From Neoarius graeffei (lineage: Eukaryota > Chordata > Actinopteri > Siluriformes > Ariidae), in assembly GCF_027579695.1 (NCBI RefSeq), contig NC_083577.1, positions 37,113,198-37,177,197 of the forward strand: DNA of 64,000 nt. Reading direction: 5' to 3'. Below the pieces are notes generated by a model. It was given only the letters and a program-made list of their open reading frames with translations. It was not told the DNA's origin and searched no databases. Below, piece after piece: positions 10,669-18,749 of this stretch (position 1 is its first letter; the number at the start of each line of letters is the position of its first letter). The position numbers and the translations under genes are program-made.

Positions 10669-11601
10669 CCCCACCCGTCTTGTTTTTTTTTCGGGGTTTT
10701 TTTGGGGGGACCTTTTTTTTGGGACCGTTTTTTTTTTTCGTGCCCGCGCTCGTGATGCCCCCCCCCCCCCCCCCCCCGCGATGCCGCCCCAGGTGGCTGC
10801 CCGGTCAGACTGCCCCCAGGACCTCCCCTGATTTTAATCCAGTCTACAGTGTAAAATAAAGGAAAAACACCATCCAATCATATCGAGGTACCACCTCAAA
10901 ATGATTGGATACTGACACGTCAATCAGACTGAAGCCCGCGAGCAGCCCGTCCCTTCTGTGTGTGTGTGTGAGAGCGAGCAGAGTGTCACACAGAGCGCAG
11001 GATTTTCTCAGTGCGCTCCCTCCAAACAACGGGGAGTTACACGAAAATGGAAGGAGATATTCACAAAATTCTTTCACAGTGAGTGCCACAATGATCTCCT
11101 GAACACACTGATGTAATTCTTTTGTCTGTAGTGCAAAAAATGAGGTCACTAGAGCAAGTTAAAAACGAGTGACTTTTCTGCCAAGTTTATAATGGCAGTC
11201 TATGTGGCTTGCGCGTCTGTCCTCTCTTCACTTTCAGGCTTCTCATTCAAAAACTGTAAATCCTATCGCTCAGGTAGACACATTGTGTGAATCAGGACAA
11301 GTGTGGCTACTACTTTTGAGAAAATTATGTGTGTGGAGTGAAAATTGGGGCTGAAAACACAGTTTAAATGAGAAAGTTTGAGCTATTTTTCCAAGCTCTC
11401 TACACTCTGCTTCACTGGTGTGTAATGCAATAGACACCCATTATAAAGGCTGATTTTCTCAGGCTTTATAAGGGGGAGGAGGGGTGGAGACGCGGGGGGT
11501 GGGAGCATGGCGAGGGCGGGCATGTTTCTTTTCAAAATATGGCTTGCGGGAACCGTTATTCCAAAATCTCATACCCCACCTTTAACCCATCTGAAGCAGT
11601 G

Positions 11602-11634
<33 letters not shown>

Positions 11635-13088
11635 AGAGCAGTGGGCAGCCATGCTAACAGCGCCCAGGGAGCAGTTGGGAGTTAGGTGCCTCGCTCAAGG
11701 GCATCTCAGCCCAAAGCCGTCCCATATTAACCTAACCACATGTCTTTGGACTGTGGGGGAAACCGGAGCACCCGGAGGAAACCCACACGGACACGGGAAG
11801 AACATGCAAACTCCACACAGAAAGGCCCTCGCCGGCCACGGGGCTCGAACCCAGAACCTTCTTGCTGTGATGCGACCGTGCTAACCACTTACACCACCGT
11901 GCCGCCCAATTTATTTTACCCTGTGTCCGAAATCGCTCACTCGTTCAATACTCCCTACTCCCTATATAGGGAATTACTATATAGAGGACTATATAGTGAG
12001 CTCATTGGTTAAAAAAAAAAATGCTTTCGGACACTAATCCGTCACGCTGGTATTTAAGTCATTACTGTTGCACAATTAAAACATGCCAGATCAGGCAGCT
12101 GGTGGGTTTTCAAAATAATAAATAAATACCTATGTTATTTACCAGCTGGGAGGTCCGTATCGTGAAATACCGTGACCGAGGTCTTGAAAGTACTGAGCGA
12201 GGCCCTCTGGGCCGAGGTCAGTATTCAAGGCCGAGGTCATGGTATTTCACCATACAGACCGACCTTAAGCTGGTAAATAATATTTTTTTTCTTTACCAAA
12301 TTCTAACAGAAAACGAGAGCACCCAAAAGGGAAAACCGAGCCGAGCTGCCATTTTGAATCCTCATGCACGGCTGCAATGCAAATGGCCTCCTTCTTGGTA
12401 TATAAGTGCACTTCCATGGCAGGAAAAAAACTACATTTTGCCGCCTATGTAGTCCCCTATTTATACAAAATTGAGTCATTCAGGATTCAGCCATGTTTTT
12501 GCTCGGCGTTAGCAACAGTTACAGGTTTTTAGCTTTCTCCTGAAATGTTTTCTTTTATTTCTTCTTCCTCAGGGTAGTAAAACTCACTTTCGCTGTGAAG
12601 ACTGTCATTATCGCTATCTCATGCTGCAAAATTAATGCTATTCTCCTGAGAAATGCTGCCAAAAATGTATAAGATTTTTGATAATCTTATAAATAAATCT
12701 CATAAAAAAAGATAAATGTTGACAAAAAATGCTACTATGTTTGTTGTTGTGAATGAGCGAGTCACCAGAGGTCCATAACCGGGGTCCGTAACTGGGGTCT
12801 GTACCGTAGGATACGGACCTGCTCACCAGCCAGTCAGAGTGCAGGATTTGATGGAAACCGGACCGCGAAAAAAATAAATGCATTTTTTTCGCGGTCCGGT
12901 TTCCATCAAATCATGCGCATTTGGTGGAAAAGGGCTTCACGAGCGGTCTGGAATCCTACAATCCGGACCCCGGTTACAGACCTTTGGCGACTCACTCGTT
13001 CACAACAACAACAACAACAAACATAGTAGCAATTTTTTGTCAACATTTATTTTCACATTTCTCAGTATAATAGTATTAATTTTACAGT

Positions 13089-13572
13089 ATGGATAGCGAT
13101 AATGACAGCGTTCACAGCGAAAACGAGTTTTACTACCCTGATGAAGATGAAATAAAAGAAAACATTTCAGGAGAAAGCCGAAAACCTGTAACTGTTGCTA
13201 AAACCGAGCAAATCCAGCAGTTTATTGAGGAGCAAAGGGCTATTGTTTGTCTGTCTATATGTCTTTGGTATGTTTTGAGGAGATGTGCAATATGGACCAC
13301 TTGAGTTTCCCCCTGGGGGATAATAAAGTTTACCTTGACCTTGACCTTGAGAAAATACAACAAAAAAGATGACCTACGACCTCAGTGTCTTTGGGAAATT
13401 CTGTCGAAACCTAAATGAAGGTCGAAAGGTGGAAGGCATAGCTGGCGAAGAACTAAACATGTTGCTGTGCAACTTTTTCATGTCTGCAACAAAGAAAAAT
13501 GGCAAGGTGTACAAGCCGTCCTCGCTCATGCCTTTCCAGAGAAGTATCCAGAGCTATCTGAATCAGGTTTGT
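13089..13572 (+). pseudogene. N-terminal fragment of a Crypton-type tyrosine recombinase
   Basis: Starts MDSDNDSVHSENEFYYPDED, continues to IQQFIEEQRA, is interrupted by about 100 bp (13245-13344), then resumes as TYDLSVFGKFCRNLNEGRKV, EELNMLLCNFF, PSSLMPFQRSIQSYLNQ. It ends at a CAG/GTTTGT that could be a splice donor. The second block has the spacing of the N-terminal, DNA-binding SAM-like domain in Crypton recombinases and Crypton-derived host proteins (ZMYM2/QRICH1/KIAA1958 group). No catalytic domain (R..HxxR..Y) is present. An inverted, diverged copy of the first about 40 codons lies at 12505-12602. Family placement is from pattern recognition only. Confidence 0.55.
13245..13344 (+). 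mobile_element. short retroposon-like insertion in the Crypton-like frame
   Basis: About 100 bp ending in GGGGGATAATAAAGTTTACC and a (TTGACC)n-like tail. It is absent from the inverted left arm and breaks the recombinase reading frame. The GGGATAATAAAGT...simple-tail arrangement is like the 3' end of fish LINE/SINE families. Confidence 0.5.
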
Positions 13573-14323
13573 TATATGGTTTCCCTTTCGGGCACTCTCA
13601 ATTTTTGTTAGAATTTGGTAAAGAAAAAAATAAATATATTATTTACCAGCTTAAGGTCGGTCCGTATCGTGAAATACCGTGACCTCGAGCTTGAATACTG
13701 ACCTCGGCCCAGAGGCCTTGGTCAGTATTTTCAAGTCCTCGGTCACGGTATTTCACGATACGGACCTCCCAGCTGGTAAATAATATGTATGTATTTTTGT
13801 GATAAATCCATGTTATACTGAGCGTACTTCCCACATTAATCAATACAAAGTACCTGCCTCTTTCAGTTCTTTTAAATCAAGGCTGAATACTTTCTTCTTT
13901 GCCGCTGTCTTTTATTAAACCAAATTTGAAACTTTTAATTTGATTTCTTTCAGCTCGACCGCAATGCATGATGGGATATATTGCTTTGGTTAGTGACTAT
14001 CGTTGTACACTACTTTTCATGATGCACTGTGTGATACTTTGAGTGGTGTAAATAAATAGGGTGTAAATAATCCTCACTAAGGTTTCGGACAGCACTACAA
14101 AATAGCGTTCTCACTATATAGTGCCCTATATAGTGAGTAGGGAGTGATTTCGGACACAGGGTTAGAAACTTTATTTTTAATGTTTCTTGAATTTCACTTC
14201 TACATCCCGACAGCAATGAATAAATCAAATACTCTGACAATAGAATGAAAAAAAATTCTATCATTTGTGTCAGTCGCAGGGCTGTACAAAAGCTCATAAA
14301 ATAGCTAAAGCTAGTTAGTACTA

Positions 14324-14524
14324 GATGGCATGATGGTGTAGTGGTTAGCACTGTCGCCTCATAGCAAGAAGGTTCTGGGTTCGAGCCCAGTGGTTGATGA
14401 GGGCCTTTCTGTATGAACTTTGCATGTTCTCCCCATGTCTGCGTGGGTTTTCTCCAGGTGCTCCGGTTTCCCCCACAGTCCAAAGACATCCAGGTTAGGC
14501 TAATTGGTGGCTCTAGATTGTCTA

Positions 14525-14566
<42 letters not shown>

Positions 14567-14692
14567 GTTGAGAGGAGAAAACCTCTATAATAATCCAGTA
14601 GAAGGCAACAGGAAACCACTACCGTAATGTTCCCTAGAGACTTTGATGGCTGAAGCTGTCAGAGCAGCCACGTCGCTGTAGTGATATGCCAA
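14324..14692 (+). mobile_element. tRNA-derived SINE, variant with a different 3' half
   Basis: The head and middle match the common SINE (ATGGTGTAGTGGTTAGCACT...CATCCAGGTTAGGC), with a (GT)n at 14524-14560. The 3' half is then AGAGGAGAAAACCTCTATAA, CAGTAGAAGGCAACAGGAAA, GATGGCTGAAGC, not the GGGATAGGCTCCAGC type. The same 3' half occurs at 14718-15066 and 44283-44633, so it is a true subfamily. Confidence 0.9.
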
Positions 14693-14717
14693 AATGGATG
14701 GATGGAGTTATTACTAA

Positions 14718-15066
14718 GGGGTGGCATGGTGATTAGCATTGTCACCTCACAGCAAGAAGGTTCTGGGTTCAAACCCAGTGGCCGATGGGGGCCTTTCTGT
14801 GTGGAGTTTGCATGTTCTCCCTGTATCTGCATGGGTTTCCTCCAGGTGCTCCGGTCTCCCGCGTAGTCCAAAAACATGTGGTTAGGTTAACTGGCTACTC
14901 TAAATTGTCCATAGGTGTGTGTGTGTGTGTGTGAACAGTTGAGAGGAGAAAACCTCTATAATAATCCAGTAGAAGGCAACAGGAAACCACTACTGTAATG
15001 TTCCATAGAAGCTCTGATGGATGTCAGAGCCAGACCTGCCATCAGGCAGAACACTAAAGAAGAAGA
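14718..15066 (+). mobile_element. SINE, CCTCTATAATAATCC-tail variant, 12-bp TSD
   Basis: Head GGGGTGGCATGGTGATTAGC (slightly deleted) and the variant 3' half. Perfect TSD AGTTATTACTAA at 14706-14717 and 15067-15078. Confidence 0.95.
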
Positions 15067-15131
15067 AGTTATTACTAACGATAAGACATGTTTATTGTTT
15101 GCATTAATTATGATAATGTCAAGTGTTTTTC

Positions 15132-15498
15132 ATTTCATCTCATTATCTCTAGCCGCTTTATCCTGTTCTACAGGGTCGCAGGCAAGCTGGAGCCTATCCC
15201 AGCTGACTACGGGCGAAAGGCGGGGTACACCCTGGACAAGTCGCCAGGTCATCACAGGGCTGACACATAGACACAGACAACCATTCACACTCACATTCAT
15301 ACCTACGGTCAATTTAGAGTCACCAGTTAACCTAACCTGCATGTCTTTGCACTGTGGGGGAAACCGGAGCACCCGGAGGAAACCCACACAGACCACATGC
15401 AAACTCTGCACAGAAAGGCCCTCGCCAGCCACGGGGCTTGAACCTGGACCTTCTCGCTGTGAAGCAACAGCCCTAACCACTACACCACCGTGCCACCC
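15132..15498 (-). mobile_element. tRNA-derived SINE, minus strand
   Basis: Runs on the minus strand from the head at about 15498 to the tail CTAGAGATAATGAGATGAAA at about 15132. It has a small deletion in the GTTCTCCCCGTG region. No clear TSD was seen. Confidence 0.93.
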
Positions 15499-15956
15499 TC
15501 TACAATAGCATGCTTTACATATTCATTTTAATGTGGTATGTTCTCCTCAGCCGCCAGAGTGGAAAATTACCCGCACAAAGAAACTACCCCCACAAACGGA
15601 CTGTCCCAAATACTTAGTCATTGATGTCATAAAAATAAATTAAAAATAAATAAATAAAAAGTGTGCAGTCTAATGTAACAAAGTATACATAAGTACATTT
15701 TTAGAATCATAAATGTACACACGTAAGAGTGAAAGGTATTATGCATTAAAACTACTCCTCCTGTAAGTACAGTTTATTGGGAAAAAAAACCCAACAACAT
15801 GAGTTCATATAATGGAATAAACATAACGTTACTACCCACCTCTGCCCAAATACTACATCAAAGTTGTGTAGAAGACACGTGATGGGTACGTAGCCCAAAC
15901 ATACCCACAAGCAAGAGCCCACATGATCACAACATAGAGCTCACATGACATAGACA
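15499..15956. other. no gene seen
   Basis: AT-rich sequence including an A/T-rich AAATAAATAAATAAA tract at about 15640-15660. No ORF or recognised repeat. Confidence 0.5.
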
Positions 15957-15958
15957 TA

Positions 15959-17564
15959 CAGTGGGACAAAAAAGTATTTAGTCAGCCACCAACTGTGCAA
16001 GTTCTCCCACTTAAAAAGATGAGAGAGGCCTGTAATTTTCATCATAGGTACACTTCAACTATGAGAGACAGAATGGGGGGAAAGAATCCAGGAAATCACA
16101 TTGTAGGACTTTTAATGAATTAATTGGTAAATTCCTCGGTAAAATAAGTATTTGGTCACCTACAAACAAGCAAGATTTCTGGCTCTCACAGACCTGTAAC
16201 AACTTCTTTAAGAGGCTCCTCTGTCCTCCACTCGTTACCTGTATTAATGGCACCTGTTTGAACTCGTTATCAGTATAAAAGACACCTGTCCACAACCTCA
16301 AACAGTCACACTCCAAACTCCACTATGGCCAAGACCAAAGAGCTGTCAAAGGACACCAGAAACAAAAATGTAGACCTGCACCAGGCTGGGAAGACTGAAT
16401 CTGCAATAGGTAAACAGCTTGGTGTGAAGAAATCAACTGTGGGAGCAATTATTAGAAAATGGAAGACATACAAGACCACTGATAATCTCCCTCGATCTGG
16501 GGCTCCACGCAAGATCTCACCCCATGGGGTCAAAATGATCACAAGAACGGTGAGCAAAAATCCCAGAACCACATGGAGGGGCCTAGTGAATGACCTGCAG
16601 AGAGCTGGGACCAAAGTAACAAAGGCTACCATCAGTAACACACTACGCCGCCAGGGACTCAAATCCTGCAGTGCCAGATGTGTCCCCCTGCTTAAGCCAG
16701 TACATGTCCAGGCCCGTCTGAAGTTTGCTAGAGAGCATTTGGATGATCCAGAAGAGGATTGGGAGAATGTCATATGGTCAGATGAAACCAAAATAGAACT
16801 TTTTGGTAAAAACTCAACTTGTCGTGTTTGAAGGAGAAAGAATGCTGAGTTGCATCCAAAGAACACCATACCTACTGTGAAGCATGGGGGTGGAAACATC
16901 ATGCTTTGGGGCTGTTTTTCTGCAAAGGGACCAGGACGACTGATCTGTGTAAAGGAAAGAATGAATGGGGCCATGTATCGTGAGATTTTGAGTGAAAACC
17001 TCCTTCCATCAGCAAGGGCATTGAAGATGAAACGTGGCTGGGTCTTTCAGCATGACAATGATCCCAAACACACCACCCGGGCAACAAAGGAGTGGCTTTG
17101 TAAGAAGCATTTCAAGGTCTTGGAGTGGCCTAGCCAGTCTCTAGATCTCAACCCCATAGAAAATCTTTGGAGGGAGTTGAAAGTCCGTGTTGCTCAGCGA
17201 CAGCCCCAAAACATCACTGCTCTAGAGGAGATCTGCATGGAGGAATGGGCCAAAATACCAGCAACAGTGTGTGAAAACCTTGTGAAGACTTACAGAAAAT
17301 GTTTGACCTCTGTCATTGCCAACAAAGGGTATATAACAAAGTACTGAGATGAACTTTTGTTATTGACCAAATACTTATTTTCCACCATAATTTGCAAATA
17401 AATTCTTTAAAAATCAGACAATGTGATTTTTTTCTGGATTTTTTTTCTCATTTTGTCTCTCATAGTTGAGGTATACCTATGAGGAAAATTACAGGCCTCT
17501 CTCATCTTTTTAAGTGGGAGAACTTGCACAATTGGTGACTGACTAAATACTTTTTGCCCCACTG
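15959..17564 (+). mobile_element. Tc1 transposon (copy C), nearly intact
   Basis: TIRs CAGTGGGACAAAAAAGTATT (left) and the inverse at the right, ending CCCCACTG at 17564, with TA duplications on both sides. Length is 1606 bp. Third TIR family in the window. It contains a transposase frame with a single visible nonsense codon. Confidence 0.96.
16325..17347 (+). pseudogene. Tc1 transposase with one in-frame stop (copy C)
   Basis: A 341-codon frame (usual Tc1 length about 340 aa). It has the N-terminal bipartite HTH ([20 protein letters not shown]), first catalytic Asp in [10 protein letters not shown] (residue 153), second in [10 protein letters not shown], and Glu in LNPIENLW. The only lesion visible is TGA at 16829-16831 (codon 169), where related copies have Trp before RR-KN. 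Everything after it stays in frame to the natural end ITKY. The full set of catalytic residues is retained, so the copy was inactivated recently. Confidence 0.93.
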
Positions 17565-17566
17565 TA

Positions 17567-17747
17567 TATACAGTCCAACACAGCCCTTACATCAGAAAGG
17601 GGTGGGGATGTTGACACCAACCAACAGCATGGAAGCATTAATGGTCCAAATATCATAGGATGTGCAAAATGGATGTGTTAACATTGTATTTTCTGTTGTC
17701 TTAGGATATCCAAATGCTTTAAGACATACAAATTGATGTGTTAACAA
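17567..17747. other. short spacer, no gene seen
   Basis: Sequence between Tc1 copy C and the Ty3/Gypsy LTR with two loosely repeated TGTGTTAACA-type motifs. The last five bases, GGTAT, are the target duplication of the retrotransposon. Confidence 0.4.
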
Positions 17748-17752
17748 GGTAT

Positions 17753-18232
17753 TGTTAGGACTAGGACTATTTTGGCCTCTAGAGGCCGCTGTTATTTCCT
17801 TTTCATGTCGTGTTCATTTTGGCCTCTAGAGGCCGCCACTGTTCCTGTGTTTTGAGTTTGTGTTAATTGCCTAATTATCTTCACCTGTGTCCTTAATTAG
17901 TTTGTCTATTTATACCCCTGAGTTCAGTCCTCTTGTCACGGAGTCTTTGTGCTGTTATGTTTATCTCCAGTTTCCTTTGTACTGTGTTTTTTGATCTTCT
18001 TAGCTTTTGTATTTTTGCACTTTGCTTTTCTTTTGGATTATACTCTTTGGTTTTTTTTTTTGTCTTTTGTTTTGCCCTGTATATAGTGTATATAGTTTAA
18101 ATAAACCTTTTGATTCTTTTTCTACTTCCGCCTCACGCCTCTGCATTTGAGTCATCCCCCTGGTGGCCTAGTGGGGGTTTGCTGGATTATCACACCAACG
18201 AACCAGGTTCGAATCCCAGCAAAACCCTAACA
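17753..18232 (+). repeat. 5' LTR (480 bp)
   Basis: Starts TGTTAGGACTAGG and ends CCCTAACA. It contains two copies of the 14-bp palindrome GGCCTCTAGAGGCC (about 17775 and 17820), a TATA-like TATTTATA at 17907-17914, and AATAAA near 18100 before a T-rich tract. The predicted transcript start, about 30 bp after TATA, falls at the ACGGAGTCTTT motif (17938-17948). Confidence 0.97.
18157..18229 (+). other. tRNA-like A/B-box module inside the LTR
   Basis: TGGCCTAGTGG (18164-18174) is a perfect pol III A box and GGTTCGAATCC (18206-18216) a perfect B box. They are 42 bp apart, the spacing found in tRNAs without a long variable arm. The stems pair poorly, so it is tRNA-like rather than a tRNA gene. 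It is repeated in the 3' LTR (22466-22538). Confidence 0.6.
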
Positions 18233-18233
18233 G

Positions 18234-18244
18234 AAAGACTCCGT
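18234..18244 (+). promoter_or_regulatory. self-priming primer-binding site
   Basis: AAAGACTCCGT begins one base after the 5' LTR and is perfectly complementary over 11 nt to ACGGAGTCTTT at the predicted 5' end of the transcript (17938-17948). In Tf1 and sushi-group elements the first about 11 nt of the mRNA fold back onto the PBS to prime reverse transcription, so no tRNA is needed. Confidence 0.8.
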
Positions 18245-18245
18245 C

Positions 18246-18749
18246 ATGACCGACTCAGCAGAGGCTGCTTCAACTGTCTACCCGGCCAACCTTCAGGGAA
18301 TTATGGCAGCTTTGACACGTTTCGGAGCGACCATGGACGCTCATGGACGTACGCTCACCAGCCAACGTGAGGCCCTCGCTCGCCACGAGGAACTGCTTCA
18401 GCAAATTGGGAAAACCCTGGCACAGCTGACATCTCTGCCTGCATCTCCTGCTCCTGATCCAGTTCCTGCTCCTGATCCAGCTCCCACTCCTGCTCCAGTG
18501 CCTCCTGCAATGCTGCCTTCTTCACCTCGCGAACCCAGCCTCCCTACCTCTACCTGGAGACCGTCTACCTCCTTCAGTGACTGTCCAGAACCCATGCAAG
18601 TGGGTCGTACTCGCCTCTCCGCATCTGAGAGGGAGCGCAGAAGGAGGGACAAGTGCTGCATCTACTGTGGCAAGCCTGGTCACTTCCGAGCATCATGTCC
18701 CGAACTCTTGGGAAAAGGACCGCCCCGTCCAGCCGAGGGAGGGTTGTGA
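18246..18749 (+). CDS. gag: Gag, apparently lacking the capsid core
   Basis: A 167-aa frame starting only 13 bases after the LTR, at the end of the PBS. The N-terminus ([20 protein letters not shown]...) has a helical segment, then a Pro/Ala/Asp repeat (residues about 60-85), a Ser/Pro linker, a basic stretch ([10 protein letters not shown]) and one CCHC zinc knuckle [14 protein letters not shown]. Sushi-class Gag is normally roughly twice this length or more. The missing part is the conserved capsid domain between the Pro-rich linker and the knuckle, at about residue 100, and the reading frame is kept. The frame overlaps pol by 97 nt. Confidence 0.85.
   Translation: MTDSAEAASTVYPANLQGIMAALTRFGATMDAHGRTLTSQREALARHEELLQQIGKTLAQLTSLPASPAPDPVPAPDPAPTPAPVPPAMLPSSPREPSLPTSTWRPSTSFSDCPEPMQVGRTRLSASERERRRRDKCCIYCGKPGHFRASCPELLGKGPPRPAEGGL

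Larger units (their letters stand above)
10088..11581. mobile_element. non-autonomous DNA transposon with TTAA target duplication (piggyBac-like)
   Basis: About 1.5 kb bounded by inverted repeats AGGTGGGGTATGAGATTTT (10088) and its complement (ending 11581). TTAA is on both sides (10084-10087, 11582-11585), inside a SINE whose uninterrupted homologue shows a single TTAA. It has no transposase ORF. Inside are a poly-C run (about 10262-10290), (CA)n (10615-10668), T/G homopolymers and another poly-C (about 10758-10777). TTAA targeting is typical of piggyBac, but the TIR does not start with the usual CCC, so superfamily is tentative. Confidence 0.75.
10040..11907 (-). mobile_element. minus-strand SINE (long-tail variant) interrupted by a TTAA-flanked element
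   Basis: The head half (11582-11907) is the reverse complement of the SINE head, starting at the tRNA-like GGCGGCACGGTGGTGTAAGT. The tail half (10040-10087, TTTATTCATCACACACTTG and on to CTCTGCATTTAA) matches the tail of the related minus-strand copy at 44770-45118. There the two halves are contiguous across CTCTGCATTTAACCCATCTG, so that copy is the empty site. A (CA)n run lies at 11606-11632. Confidence 0.85.
12135..13783. mobile_element. 1.65-kb palindromic element with hairpin TIRs and Crypton-like fragments
   Basis: Both ends start TTATTTACCAGCTGG (inverted) and are flanked by TATG (12131-12134, 13784-13787). The empty site is seen in the other MITE copy near 35745-35760. The about 150-bp TIRs are each self-complementary (GTCCGTATCGTGAAATACCG facing its inverse within the same TIR). 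The interior is also inverted: a near-perfect palindrome centred at about 12880 (TGATGGAAACCGGACCGCGA facing its inverse), with arms extending to about 12505 and 13210. Both arms hold the start of the same reading frame, complete enough to read only on the right. I do not recognise this exact element. Confidence 0.75.
11919..14161. mobile_element. Harbinger-like MITE (copy 1) carrying a large nested insertion
   Basis: TIRs are CCCTGTGTCCGAAATCGCTC at the left and the inverse of CCCTGTGTCCGAAATC at the right, with a 3-bp TTA duplication on each side (11916-11918, 14162-14164). CTATATAGTG palindromic motifs lie just inside both ends. A second copy in the opposite orientation (34921-35969) shares the internal sequence but lacks the 12135-13783 insert, so the MITE itself is only about 0.6 kb. 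The TTA duplication suggests PIF/Harbinger; no transposase is present. Confidence 0.85.

Noticed and set aside
10180-10877. Pro-rich ORFs in several frames
   Set aside because: Produced by poly-C, (CA)n and T/G homopolymers inside a non-autonomous element.
18398-18661. Ala/Gly-rich minus-strand ORF over gag and similar shadows over pol
   Set aside because: Opposite-strand reading of the Pro/Ala repeat and of conserved Pol. The plus strand carries all motifs.
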